DNA of 36,150 nt from Propionispora vibrioides (lineage in GTDB: Bacteria; Bacillota; Negativicutes; Propionisporales; Propionisporaceae): NCBI RefSeq assembly GCF_900110485.1, contig NZ_FODY01000034.1:1-36150 (forward strand), given 5' to 3'. Shown here one piece after another: positions 15,974 through 24,353 of this stretch. Made by a program: the position numbers and the translations under genes. Under the pieces are notes generated by a model that was given only the letters and a program-made list of their open reading frames with translations, had not been told where the DNA came from and searched no databases. Position 1 is the stretch's first letter, and every line of letters starts with the position of its first letter.

Positions 15974-16128
15974 TACTCTGCGTCATCTAAATACATGGAT
16001 ATCGGGCAGCCTTTTTTCGCCCCGTTTCGTTGTCGTCGCCTTACCTATGTCCGATAGGTGCGGCTCCTCCGCCTTGCAGGACAAAAAAATCCTTGCCATT
16101 TTATCGAATGATTTAGTGACTCAGAGTA
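15974..16128 (+). mobile_element. Inverted-repeat element, copy B (MITE-like)
   Basis: Copy B is 155 bp. The ends are TACTCTGCGTCATCTAAAT (15974-15992) and ATTTAGTGACTCAGAGTA (16111-16128), inverted repeats with one mismatch and one gap. The inner hairpin ACCTAT-GTCCG-ATAGGT (16043-16059) sits where copy A has GCATAC/GTATGC. The block CTCCGCCTTG..GGACAAAAAAATCCTTGCCAT (16067-16100) is shared. It has the same orientation as copy A and lies between divergent genes. Confidence 0.72.
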
Positions 16129-16141
16129 GGAACTATTTTCT

Positions 16142-16171
16142 TTGACAGGTTTATGGATCTCGCGCTAAAAT
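16142..16171 (+). promoter_or_regulatory. Promoter of the ABC-F gene
   Basis: TTGACA (16142-16147), 18 bp, TAAAAT (16166-16171), starting 14 bases after copy B of the inverted-repeat element. Confidence 0.65.
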
Positions 16172-16208
16172 GAAAAAAGCATTGTAAAAGAAGACAGGAG
16201 TTTGGTGA

Positions 16209-17765
16209 ATGAGCGTATTAACTGTTGAAAATGTTACCCATGGTTTTGGGGCCCGGCAAATTTTGGCGAATGCTTCTTTCCGGCTGTTAAAGGGAGAGCA
16301 TGTCGGGCTGATCGGGGCCAATGGAGAAGGAAAATCCAGCTTTTTAAATATTATTACCGGCCAGCTTACACCCGATGAAGGCAAGGTGGAGTGGTCCAAC
16401 CGGGTGACGGTGGGCTATCTGGACCAGCATGCCGTGTTGGTAAAGGGAAAAACCATCCGCGATATTCTGCGTGAAGCTTTCCAGGGCATGTTCGATCTGG
16501 AGGCGGAGATGCTGGGCCTGTATGACAAAATGGGTGAAGCCTCGCCGGAGGAATTGGACAAAATGATGGCCGATGTCGGCGAGATTCAGGACATGCTGGA
16601 GCATGGCGGCTTTTATATGATCGACGCTAAAATTGAAGAGGTGGCCAACGGGCTGGGGCTGGGTGATATCGGCCTGGACCGGGACGTCACCGATTTGAGC
16701 GGTGGTCAGCGGACCAAGGTGCTGCTCACCAAATTGCTGCTTACCAATCCGACCATTCTGATTCTGGACGAGCCGACCAACTATCTGGATGTTGATCACA
16801 TTGAATGGCTGAAGCGGTATTTGAAAAATTATGAGAACAGCTTTATTTTAGTATCCCATGATATTCCGTTCCTTAATGAAGTGGTCAACGTGATTTATCA
16901 TGTGGAAAATACCGTATTGACCCGCTATACCGGCGATTATGAGCAGTTCCAGCAGATGTATGCCATGAAGAAAAGCCAGGAGCAGAAGGCGTATGAACGG
17001 CAGCAGCAGGAAGTGGAGCGGATGGAGGATTTCATCGCCCGCAATAAAGCGCGGGTGGCCACCCGCGGCATGGCCAACAGCCGGCAGAAACGGCTGGACA
17101 AGATGGAAATGCTGGAGAAGCCGCGGGAAAAACCCAAGCCTTCTTTTCAATTCCGGGAAGCCCGGACGCCGGGACGGTTTATTGTGGAAGCCGCCGGTCT
17201 GGTGCTTGGCTATGACGAGCCGTTAACCCGGCCTGTCGACATTACCCTGGAACGGGGCCAGAAGGTAGCCATCCGGGGCGTAAACGGACTGGGCAAATCC
17301 ACTCTGTTAAAGACGCTGCTGGGGCAAATCCCGCCCATTGCCGGCAAGGTGGAGCTGGGGGACTATCTCTTTCCCGGCTACTTTGAGCAGGAATCCAGCC
17401 GAAACAACACCAATACGGCGATGGAGGAAGTATGGAACGAGTACCCCGGTATGACCAACTTTGAAGTACGGGCTGCGCTGGCCCGCTGCGGTCTGACCAA
17501 TGAGCACATTACCAGTCAGATGATGGTGCTTAGCGGTGGCGAGAGCGCCAAGGTGCGGCTCTGCAAGCTGATGCTGAAAGAGGTAAACTGGCTGGTGCTG
17601 GACGAACCGACCAACCATTTGGATGTGGAGGCCAAAGCGGAATTGAAAAAGGCAATTAAGGAATTTAAAGGGACAGTGCTGCTGGTATCGCACGAACCTG
17701 ACTTTTATGAGGATTGGGTTACCCATGTATGGAACGTGGAGGACTGGACTACGAAAATAGTCTAG
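16209..17765 (+). CDS. ABC-F family ATPase (YbiT/YkpA-like)
   Basis: 518 residues with two nucleotide-binding domains in tandem and no membrane segment. The first has Walker A GANGEGKSS, signature LSGGQRTK and Walker B LILDEPTNYLD. The second has GVNGLGKST, LSGGESAK and LVLDEPTNHLD. Between them lies the charged linker characteristic of ABC-F proteins (about 240-310). ABC-F proteins act on the ribosome E site as translation factors, and some protect against antibiotics; the YbiT/YkpA branch is widespread and not specifically a resistance type. The TAG stop (17763-17765) lies inside the left end of inverted-repeat copy C. Confidence 0.92.
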   Translation: MSVLTVENVTHGFGARQILANASFRLLKGEHVGLIGANGEGKSSFLNIITGQLTPDEGKVEWSNRVTVGYLDQHAVLVKGKTIRDILREAFQGMFDLEAEMLGLYDKMGEASPEELDKMMADVGEIQDMLEHGGFYMIDAKIEEVANGLGLGDIGLDRDVTDLSGGQRTKVLLTKLLLTNPTILILDEPTNYLDVDHIEWLKRYLKNYENSFILVSHDIPFLNEVVNVIYHVENTVLTRYTGDYEQFQQMYAMKKSQEQKAYERQQQEVERMEDFIARNKARVATRGMANSRQKRLDKMEMLEKPREKPKPSFQFREARTPGRFIVEAAGLVLGYDEPLTRPVDITLERGQKVAIRGVNGLGKSTLLKTLLGQIPPIAGKVELGDYLFPGYFEQESSRNNTNTAMEEVWNEYPGMTNFEVRAALARCGLTNEHITSQMMVLSGGESAKVRLCKLMLKEVNWLVLDEPTNHLDVEAKAELKKAIKEFKGTVLLVSHEPDFYEDWVTHVWNVEDWTTKIV

Positions 17766-17931
17766 GTAACCACTGATTAAATGAACCTGTCGGGCTGGCG
17801 AGAGATTTTTTCGTCTGGCAAGGAAGAAAAACCGCAGGAATAGCGGCCCCTATTTCAAGGTTTTGCTGATGCAGCCAGGCGGAAAAAGCTCCGTCAGGAC
17901 GCGCAGTGTGAATTAATCAGCGGTTACCTAG
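17762..17931 (-). mobile_element. Inverted-repeat element, copy C (MITE-like, reverse orientation)
   Basis: Copy C is 170 bp with 19-bp ends CTAGGTAACCACTGATTAA (17762-17780) and TTAATCAGCGGTTACCTAG (17913-17931), 18 of 19 matching. On the minus strand it carries the family block: CCTTGCCAGACGAAAAAATC, then TCTCGCCAG (complement of 17794-17822). The small hairpin CCGC-aggaata-GCGG (17832-17846) is at the usual hairpin position. It begins in the stop codon of the ABC-F gene and separates that gene from its terminator at 17949. Confidence 0.75.
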
Positions 17932-17948
17932 GAAACTAATGATCTTGG

Positions 17949-17982
17949 ACATACCTGCCGGCACCGGCAGGTATGTTTTTTT
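17949..17982 (+). terminator. Terminator of the ABC-F gene
   Basis: ACATACCTGCCGG (17949-17961) pairs with CCGGCAGGTATGT (17964-17976) across a 2-base centre, so the real loop is a few bases larger. TTTTTTT follows. Confidence 0.9.
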
Positions 17983-18251
17983 ATCGGAGAGCTGCCTGCC
18001 AGGTGAGCCGCTGTTAAGGTCCACAGATGGAGGCATTTGTGTATCGGAGGGATAAAAGACAAGTTATTGCATATATATGTGATAGCATACTTTACAGAGT
18101 GGCTTTACCCGGCAACTATGCTGTTGATCTGATCGGCTGCTTTACAAAACATATACACGATTGTCTCGGTTTGGTTTTTTTTACAGCCATAACGTGCGTT
18201 CCGAAGAGACATAACCAAAAAAAGTATATAGCCAAGAGAAGAATTTTGTGC

Positions 18252-18338
18252 TAAAATTTATGTTAGATGCGGTTAATAGGATACTAAGGGCAGCGTTGCC
18301 ACTGGAGCGAAGGTTTAAAAGCTTTGGTGGCTTTTTTT
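18252..18338 (+). promoter_or_regulatory. Leader of the amino-acid ABC operon with terminator/attenuator
   Basis: A -10-like TAAAAT is at 18252-18257, without a clear -35. Terminator: GCCAC (18298-18302) pairs with GTGGC (18327-18331), followed by TTTTTTT (18332-18338), with a weak inner stem. Just before it GGCA-gcgt-TGCC (18289-18300) forms a competing hairpin that uses the GCC of the terminator arm. This suggests transcription attenuation; no known riboswitch or T-box motif is present. The rest of 17983-18251 shows nothing definite. Confidence 0.5.
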
Positions 18339-18362
18339 GCCAAAAAAGGGGTGATAGACAAG

Positions 18363-19088
18363 GTGATCGTATTAGAAAACATACATAAATACTTTGGTTC
18401 CTTACATGTACTAAAAGGAGTCAACCTCACTGTTCAGTCGGGAGAAAAGGTGGTTATCATCGGACCCAGTGGATCGGGAAAAAGTACGCTGATCCGGTGT
18501 ATGAACCTCTTAGAGATGCCTACCGAGGGCAAGGTTGTCGTTGATGAGGTGCAGATGAATGCGCCGAAAGCTCCGGTACCGGCTCTTCGTCAGTCCATCG
18601 GGATGGTGTTTCAGCAATTTAACCTGTATCCGCATAAAACCGTCCTGGAAAATTTGACGCTGGCACCAGTCAAAATCAAGGGTGTGCCGCTGGAGGAAGC
18701 TGTTACTTCGGGGCTCAAGTATCTGGAACGGGTTGGACTGCAAGACAAGGCCAACGCTTATCCGGCCCAATTGTCGGGCGGACAGCAGCAGCGGGTGGCC
18801 ATTGCCCGGGCGCTCAACATGCATCCGAAAATCATGTTGTTCGATGAGCCGACTTCGGCGCTGGACCCCGAAATGATTCAGGAAGTACTGGATGTTATGG
18901 TTGGTTTGGCCGGGGAGGGAATTACCATGGTGGTGGTGACACACGAAATGGGCTTTGCCCGTAAAGTGGCGGACCGTGTCATCTTTATGGATCAAGGGCA
19001 GATATTGGAAGAGGGGACGCCGGAACACTTCTTTATCAACCCGACCCATGAACGCACCAAGCTGTTCCTTAGCCGGATTAATCATTAA
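18363..19088 (+). CDS. Polar amino-acid ABC transporter, ATP-binding protein (GlnQ type)
   Basis: 241 residues, the usual length of GlnQ. Motifs: GPSGSGKST, the Q-loop [40 protein letters not shown] and the H-loop VTHEMGFA. The start is GTG 18363: AAGGGGTGAT (18347-18356) is seven bases upstream and closely matches the 16S tail. The frame extends upstream to 18324, but that would start inside the terminator. First gene of a four-gene operon. Confidence 0.92.
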   Translation: MIVLENIHKYFGSLHVLKGVNLTVQSGEKVVIIGPSGSGKSTLIRCMNLLEMPTEGKVVVDEVQMNAPKAPVPALRQSIGMVFQQFNLYPHKTVLENLTLAPVKIKGVPLEEAVTSGLKYLERVGLQDKANAYPAQLSGGQQQRVAIARALNMHPKIMLFDEPTSALDPEMIQEVLDVMVGLAGEGITMVVVTHEMGFARKVADRVIFMDQGQILEEGTPEHFFINPTHERTKLFLSRINH

Positions 19089-19121
19089 TTGAGTATAGAG
19101 CAAAGTAGAGGAGGAGTTATT

Positions 19122-19931
19122 GTGAAAAAGTGGTTTTCTCTTGTAGCTTTACTGGCTGTCATGGCTATGGCCCTGGCCGGCTGCGGCAGCAGCGCTCCGT
19201 CATCAACATCGGCAGGTGGCGACGCATCGGATATCAAAGCAATTAAGGAACGGGGCGTGTTGAAGGTCGGCGTTAAGGTGGATGTTCCGAAATTTGGCTT
19301 TAAAGATCCGCAGACCGGCAAGATTGACGGTATGGAAATCGATCTGGCCAGAAGCATCGCTAAAAAGATTCTCGGCGATGAAAATAAAGTGGAGGTACAG
19401 GCTGTAACGGCCAAGACCCGCGGACCGCTCTTAGATAACGGCGAAGTGGATCTGGTTATCGCTACCTTTACCGTTACCGACGAACGCAAACAAAGTTATA
19501 ATTTCTCCGAACCATACTTTACCGACGGTGTTGCCCTGATGGTTAAGAAGGACTCGGGCATAACCAGTCTGAAAGATCTGAACGGCAAGAAAATTGGTGT
19601 AGCCCAAAGTGCAACCAGCAAAAAAGCGTTAGTGGACGAAGTGAATAAATTGGGAATTAAAGTGGACTTCCTGGAATTCGGAACCTATCCGGAAATCAAA
19701 ACCGCCTTGGATTCCGGCCGTGTAGATTGTTTCTCGGTGGATGGAGCAATTCTGTATGGCTATCTGGATGACTCTACTGTGATTTTACCGGATCGTTACA
19801 GTCCGCAAGAATACGGGATCGCCTCCAAAAAATCCAACACCAGCCTGGCTAAACTGGTCGATGATACGGTTGCCGAAATGCAAAAATCCGGCGACATGGA
19901 TAAGCTGATCAAAAAATGGGGTCTTAAATAG
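19122..19931 (+). CDS. Polar amino-acid ABC transporter, substrate-binding lipoprotein
   Basis: 269 residues. The signal peptide ends in the lipobox LAGC (Cys21), and a Ser-rich linker follows. The remainder is an SBP_bac_3 fold: IKERGVLKVGVKVDVPKFGFKDPQTGKIDGMEIDLARSIA, and NFSEPYFTDGVALMV. It resembles PEB1/GlnH-type binders of glutamate, aspartate or glutamine. The start is GTG 19122 with AGGAGGAG upstream; the frame before it carries no ribosome binding site. The stop overlaps the next start by one base. Confidence 0.92.
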   Translation: MKKWFSLVALLAVMAMALAGCGSSAPSSTSAGGDASDIKAIKERGVLKVGVKVDVPKFGFKDPQTGKIDGMEIDLARSIAKKILGDENKVEVQAVTAKTRGPLLDNGEVDLVIATFTVTDERKQSYNFSEPYFTDGVALMVKKDSGITSLKDLNGKKIGVAQSATSKKALVDEVNKLGIKVDFLEFGTYPEIKTALDSGRVDCFSVDGAILYGYLDDSTVILPDRYSPQEYGIASKKSNTSLAKLVDDTVAEMQKSGDMDKLIKKWGLK

Positions 19932-20602
19932 TGACCGGACCTTTCGCATGGTTTAAGTGGGTAGCCGTATTTCAGGAATGGCCGGTTTTTGCCGAAGGTT
20001 TTGTAACAACTTTGGTATTATCGGCGTTAGCACTCAGCCTGGCTATCATACTGGGAATTGTGCTGGGGGTCATGGGAACCTCGCACTATAAATCAATGCG
20101 GACGATCAACCGGGCTTATGTGGAGTTTATTCAAAATACTCCGTTGGTTATTCAAATATTCTTCCTGTATCATGGCCTGCCTCATGTGGGCATTATGCTT
20201 CCGGTTTTCTCGGTAGGGGTTTTGGGGGTCGGCATTTACCATGGCGCTTATATTGCCGAGGTTGTGCGGGCCGGCATCCAGTCCATCCCGCGGGGGCAGC
20301 ATGAGGCCGCCTATTCCCAGGGGTTCTCGTACTGGAGTGCTATGCGCCACATTGTACTGCCTCAGGCTAAGCGGATGGCTTTGCCGCCGCTTACCAATCA
20401 GGCGGTGAGCTTGATAAAAAATACGTCCGTTATGGCAATGGTCGCCGGCGGCGATCTGATGTATCATGCCGATTCCTGGGCCAGTACCAATCTGTATTAT
20501 GGGCCGGCCTATGTGGTTACAGGCATTCTTTACTGGATTATCTGTTATCCGCTGGCCCGTTACGCCCGGGAGATGGAACGTAAGCTGGAGGTGTCGTTAT
20601 GA
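19931..20602 (+). CDS. Polar amino-acid ABC transporter, permease 1
   Basis: 223 residues; HisM/GlnP family. Conserved features are [19 protein letters not shown] near the N-terminus and [22 protein letters not shown]. The cytoplasmic coupling loop is [27 protein letters not shown]. It starts at GTG 19931 within the stop codon of the binding protein and overlaps the next gene by ATGA, so translation is coupled. Confidence 0.92.
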   Translation: MTGPFAWFKWVAVFQEWPVFAEGFVTTLVLSALALSLAIILGIVLGVMGTSHYKSMRTINRAYVEFIQNTPLVIQIFFLYHGLPHVGIMLPVFSVGVLGVGIYHGAYIAEVVRAGIQSIPRGQHEAAYSQGFSYWSAMRHIVLPQAKRMALPPLTNQAVSLIKNTSVMAMVAGGDLMYHADSWASTNLYYGPAYVVTGILYWIICYPLARYAREMERKLEVSL

Positions 20603-21249
20603 TCAGTGAACTGCTTCAGCCTGAACTCTTCCTGTTCCTTGGCGCCGGGCTTATGACTACCCTGTATATTGCTGTGGCATCTATTGTGCTCAGCATGATT
20701 GCCGGGACCATTCTGGGGATTGCCCGGTTTTCCGGTCACCGGCTGTTTGCTCCCGCGGCGGCCCTGTATATTGAAAGCGTGCGCAATACGCCGCTATTGC
20801 TGTTCATTTTGGCTGTCCGGTTTATGACGCCCTTGCCGCCGGTGCAGGCCGGTGTGGCGGCCATGACCATTTTTACGGCGTCGATCGTGGCCGAGATTGT
20901 TCGGGGCGGCTTGAATTCCATCCATAAGGGACAGTGGGAAGCGGCCCGTTCGCAGGGCTTCGGCTATTGGCAGACGCTGCGGTATATTGTATTGCCGCAG
21001 GCGCTGCGCAACATGATTCCGCCACTGGTTTCGCAATGCACTACGGTCATTAAGGATACTTCCTTTGTCTGGGCAGTGGGCATTGAGGATTTGACCGGCA
21101 AGGGGATGATCATCATGGGCAAATACGGGACATCGGCGCAGGTGTTTTGTATCTTTGGGATGATCGCCTTGATCTATTTTGTTATGAATTACGCCCTATC
21201 CGGTTATGCCCGTGCCCAGCACCGGAAAATGGCACATCATAGCTATTAA
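20599..21249 (+). CDS. Polar amino-acid ABC transporter, permease 2
   Basis: 216 residues, paralogous to permease 1: [19 protein letters not shown], and the coupling loop [30 protein letters not shown]. The two permeases should form a heterodimer with two copies of the ATPase. It is the last gene of the operon; a terminator follows at 21265. Confidence 0.92.
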   Translation: MISELLQPELFLFLGAGLMTTLYIAVASIVLSMIAGTILGIARFSGHRLFAPAAALYIESVRNTPLLLFILAVRFMTPLPPVQAGVAAMTIFTASIVAEIVRGGLNSIHKGQWEAARSQGFGYWQTLRYIVLPQALRNMIPPLVSQCTTVIKDTSFVWAVGIEDLTGKGMIIMGKYGTSAQVFCIFGMIALIYFVMNYALSGYARAQHRKMAHHSY

Positions 21250-21264
21250 TGGTTGTTCTTCATT

Positions 21265-21309
21265 TACCTGTGGCACCGGCGACAATTGTTGCCAGTGCCG
21301 CAGGTTTTA
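21265..21309 (+). terminator. Terminator of the amino-acid ABC operon
   Basis: ACCTGTGGCACCGGC (21266-21280) pairs with GCCAGTGCCGCAGGT (21291-21305), with two internal mismatches, followed by TTTATTATAT. Confidence 0.8.
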
Positions 21310-21415
21310 TTATATATTTATACAAGGAGGAGCGTGGTTGTTAGCAGGAAAAGAACTCTCTATAAGGAATTAATGTTGTTAAGTGATACCACAGTTGACT
21401 CAAGGAGAGATACAT

Positions 21416-22363
21416 ATGACTGATGATCTGCGCGAACAGCAAAACGGTCTTTTGCCTGAAGACTATGCAACATCCGAAAAGATGCTGGCGGAAATTGTTG
21501 ATTTAACTTATGACTGTCTGCTGTTGGTATCGGTGGAAACCGGTGGGATTGTCTATGCCAATAAGGCATGCCGCCGGTTATACGGTTACCGTTCCGAAGA
21601 GTTACTTGGCATGCCGATGCAGGAGATTGCCGCCAGGGACAGAAATTCTTTGGAACGGGAAATACAGCGGGTCATAAAAAAGTATCCGGGATCATACCAG
21701 TTTGAGACGACACATGGCACCAAGACAGGGCGGCAAGTCCCTGTGGAGATCATTTCCAAACTGGTGGTAATCGACGGGAAAAAATTTTTATTAAAACATA
21801 TCAGGAATATCTCTAAGCAAAAGAAACTGCAGCTTGAAGCGGAGTTATTGATTCAAAAGCTGTCAAACCATGCTTATTACGACCAACTCACCGGGGCTCA
21901 CAACCGGACTTATTTGTTCTCCGTCTTGCTGCCGAAGGTAGTCGCCTCGCAGCTGCAAGCCGGGATTTTGTTGATGGATATAAATAAGTTTAAGTTTATT
22001 AACGATACTTATGGACATCAGGCCGGTGACTACATACTGGCTGAATTTGCCCATACGGTGGAGGATTGCATTCGCAAGCAGGATAAATTGATCCGTTATG
22101 GCGGCGATGAATTTATTGTGGTTTTAATGAAATCGTCTTATGAAGAAGCGGTCAGCTCTGCCAGCCGGATCAAAAAGACCGTTGCGGACAGACAATTTAT
22201 TTTTCAGGGGCAGCGGATAGAATGCACCGCCAGTGCCGGCATTGCGGCAGGAAAATTCAAAACGGAAAAAGATTTGGAAGTATGGATAAAGCAGGCCGAT
22301 ACGGCTCTTTATGAAGAAAAGCGGCATTTAACGGTAGTTGCCGGACAAGGGAGCGTCACATAG
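21416..22363 (+). CDS. PAS-GGDEF diguanylate cyclase (soluble)
   Basis: 315 residues with no membrane segment. A PAS domain spans about residues 25-135 (CLLLVSVETGGIVYANKACRRLYGY...ELLGMPMQEIAARD), followed by a short helical linker and a GGDEF domain (about 150-310). The active-site motif GGDEF is intact at 229-233. An I-site RxxD (RKQD, 220-223) sits exactly five residues before it, so product inhibition by c-di-GMP is expected. Asp/Asn metal and substrate residues (LMDINKFKFINDTYGHQAGD) are present. The start is ATG 21416 behind AAGGAGAGA. It should make c-di-GMP in response to a PAS-sensed cytoplasmic signal. Confidence 0.92.
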   Translation: MTDDLREQQNGLLPEDYATSEKMLAEIVDLTYDCLLLVSVETGGIVYANKACRRLYGYRSEELLGMPMQEIAARDRNSLEREIQRVIKKYPGSYQFETTHGTKTGRQVPVEIISKLVVIDGKKFLLKHIRNISKQKKLQLEAELLIQKLSNHAYYDQLTGAHNRTYLFSVLLPKVVASQLQAGILLMDINKFKFINDTYGHQAGDYILAEFAHTVEDCIRKQDKLIRYGGDEFIVVLMKSSYEEAVSSASRIKKTVADRQFIFQGQRIECTASAGIAAGKFKTEKDLEVWIKQADTALYEEKRHLTVVAGQGSVT

Positions 22364-22485
22364 CCAAGAACGTCTGGATATAATCAGGTATATACTGGTC
22401 ATAACTCTGTGGTGCCTTGGGCCACCTTCTGTTATGGCTGTTAGTGGTCTGCAAGCGGACCAGGGTTAGAAAGGAAATCTTTACA

Positions 22486-23340
22486 ATGATTAGTAGAAAA
22501 CAAGCTGTTTTATATTTGATGTTAACGGCCCTGCTTTGGAGCACCGGCGGAGTGATGATTAAGTGGGTGGACTGGAATCCCATGGCGGTAGCCGGGGTCA
22601 GAAGTCTGATTGCGGCAGTGGTCATGGGCATCGCCTTTCGAAAAGAAAAGCTTTCTTTTTCAAAAGCTCAGTGGGGCGGTGCGATTGCTTATTCGGCTAC
22701 TGTCAGTCTGTTCGTTATAGCCACTAAGCTGACTACGGCGGCTAATGCGATTTTACTCCAGTATACAGCCCCGGTGTATGTGGCTTTATTAGGTGGCTGG
22801 CTGCTGGGTGAAAAAGCCACCCGCCGGGACTGGCTGACTATTGTGTTCGTATTTGGCGGCATGGCTTTCTTTTTTGCCGACAAGGTATCGGCAGGCGGCA
22901 TGCTGGGCAACTTATGTGCCATTGGCAGCGGATTAAGCTTTAGCCTGATTTCCATATTTATGCGGATGCAGAAGGAAGGCTCACCGTATGGGTCGGTGCT
23001 GCTGGGCAATGGGCTTACTTTTTTGGTGAGTCTGCCGTTTCTGGGGAATATCTCCTTTACGTCACCTAATGTAGTGGCTATGCTGTTTTTGGGTGTTTTT
23101 CAGCTAGGGTTAGCCTATGTTCTTTATAGTCATGCCATCAAGCATGTCAATGCGCTGGAGGCGATCATTATTACAACACTGGAACCGATTCTCAATCCGG
23201 TGTGGGTCTTTTTCTTCATTGGCGAGGTGCCGGGCATGTTCGCCCTGATCGGCGGCGGTATTGTGGTAACAGCCATCGCTATGCGCAGCTATCTGGAAAA
23301 GGCCGCCGCTGAAAATTCAGTCGTGGCCGATAGCGATTAA
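22486..23340 (+). CDS. DMT superfamily (EamA-type) permease 2
   Basis: 284 residues with ten hydrophobic helices in two EamA halves (LLWSTGGVMIKWVDWNPMAVAGVRSL; NAILLQYTAPVYVALLGGWLLGEK; second half ALEAIIITTLEPILNPVWVF). The start is ATG 22486 after AAAGGAAATC; the frame upstream to 22417 lacks a ribosome binding site. No riboswitch precedes it, unlike the DMT gene at 599. Possibly an exporter of amino acids or other metabolites; substrate unknown. Confidence 0.88.
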   Translation: MISRKQAVLYLMLTALLWSTGGVMIKWVDWNPMAVAGVRSLIAAVVMGIAFRKEKLSFSKAQWGGAIAYSATVSLFVIATKLTTAANAILLQYTAPVYVALLGGWLLGEKATRRDWLTIVFVFGGMAFFFADKVSAGGMLGNLCAIGSGLSFSLISIFMRMQKEGSPYGSVLLGNGLTFLVSLPFLGNISFTSPNVVAMLFLGVFQLGLAYVLYSHAIKHVNALEAIIITTLEPILNPVWVFFFIGEVPGMFALIGGGIVVTAIAMRSYLEKAAAENSVVADSD

Positions 23341-23389
23341 GGCTGAATCGCTGGGGTTATTTTACAGAACAAAAATATAGAAGAGGCAT

Positions 23390-23418
23390 TTGACAAAATG
23401 TTATTTTAGGTATATACT
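23390..23418 (+). promoter_or_regulatory. tRNA promoter
   Basis: TTGACA (23390-23395), 17 bp, TATACT (23413-23418), 27 bases before the first tRNA. A strong consensus promoter. Confidence 0.85.
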
Positions 23419-23445
23419 ATCTTATGTCATTAAATGTAGTGACAT

Positions 23446-23521
23446 TGGGGTGTCGCCAAGTTGGTAAGGCACGGGACTCTGACTCCCGCATTCCTAGGTT
23501 CGAGTCCTAGCACCCCAGCCA
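23446..23521 (+). tRNA. tRNA-Gln (CTG anticodon)
   Basis: The acceptor stem is TGGGGTG with CACCCCA. The D arm is GCC/GGC. The anticodon stem CGGGA/TCCCG encloses the loop CTCTGAC, giving anticodon CTG. The T arm is CTAGG/CCTAG with TTCGAGT. The 3' end GCCA encodes CCA. Confidence 0.95.
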
Positions 23522-23523
23522 AT

Positions 23524-23599
<76 letters not shown>

Positions 23600-23608
23600 G
23601 TAAAACTC

Positions 23609-23655
23609 AGGTGTATTAAAGACGTTATTGTCTTGATACACCTTTTATTATTTTC
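23609..23655 (+). terminator. Terminator of the tRNA operon
   Basis: AGGTGTAT plus AAGAC (23609-23623) pair with GTCTT plus ATACACCT (23630-23643), followed by TTTATTATTTTC. Confidence 0.88.
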
Positions 23656-23675
23656 TTTTTGCCAACATTTCTGTA

Positions 23676-23700
23676 ACCTGCTGTTTATATGACAGCAGGT
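23676..23700. repeat. Perfect hairpin upstream of tlpA-like gene
   Basis: ACCTGCTGT (23676-23684) and ACAGCAGGT (23692-23700) form a perfect 9-bp inverted repeat with a 7-base loop and no T-run. It could be an operator or a leader stem for the thiol-redox operon that starts at 23812. Nothing more can be said. Confidence 0.45.
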
Positions 23701-23811
23701 CTTCGGGAAGCGATTTGGTGTGGCAGGCTTTTGGTTTTTAACTACAAAATGTCTGCAGGGAATAGGGAATTGGTGACGAAGGCTTTGTAAAGATCAATAG
23801 GAGGGATTACC

Positions 23812-24345
23812 TTGCGTAAATGGAAATGGATTGTTGGGGTTATGATCGTCGCAGTGCTTGGCGGTTATGGCTTGTTTAGCATTAATCAGCCGCAGGCTGT
23901 GTCTGGCAAGCAACAAGCAGCACAATCGGGAACGGGAGTAACCATTGGCAAGGTAGCTCCCGCCTTTAAACTGGACAGTTTGGTGGGAAAGACGGTCGAG
24001 GTTGGCGGTGGCGGACAGATTTATGTAATTAATTTCTGGGCCAGTTGGTGTCCGCCCTGCCGGGCCGAGTTTCCTGAGTTGGTTCGCTTTGCTCATTCCT
24101 ACAACGGCAAAGTGCAGTTTTATGCGGTTAATCTTCAGGAATCGAATGAGCAGGTCAGCGATTTTTTACAGCAGCAGGGTTATGAACTGCCGGTACTACT
24201 CGACCGGGATGGAACGGTCGCAAAGCTGTTTAAAGTGACAGCTATTCCGACTACGCTGGTGGTTGACTCGCAGGGCATTATCCGTTACCGCAAGAGTGGC
24301 GGGGTTACGTTCAGTGAATTGGAAACGGTTATAAAGGAACTGTAG
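23812..24345 (+). CDS. TlpA/ResA-like thiol:disulfide oxidoreductase
   Basis: 177 residues. An N-terminal membrane anchor or signal (about 5-24) precedes a thioredoxin fold with the active site FWASWCPPCRAEF (C80 and C83) and the cis-proline region AIPTT. Such proteins face the cell envelope and reduce disulfides, often for cytochrome c maturation or spore/envelope proteins. The start is TTG 23812 with AGGAGG (23800-23805). A CcdA-type electron donor is encoded nine bases downstream, so both act as one pathway. Confidence 0.92.
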   Translation: MRKWKWIVGVMIVAVLGGYGLFSINQPQAVSGKQQAAQSGTGVTIGKVAPAFKLDSLVGKTVEVGGGGQIYVINFWASWCPPCRAEFPELVRFAHSYNGKVQFYAVNLQESNEQVSDFLQQQGYELPVLLDRDGTVAKLFKVTAIPTTLVVDSQGIIRYRKSGGVTFSELETVIKEL

Positions 24346-24353
24346 GTGAAGGC

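Noticed and set aside
18027-18254. 75-codon ORF on + upstream of the amino-acid ABC operon
   Set aside because: No ribosome binding site at the ATG, mixed composition and no family likeness. The stretch looks like an untranslated leader and promoter region.
18280-18340. T-box leader
   Set aside because: The AGGGTGGNACCGCG T-box sequence and specifier stem are absent; only a terminator and a competing short hairpin are visible.
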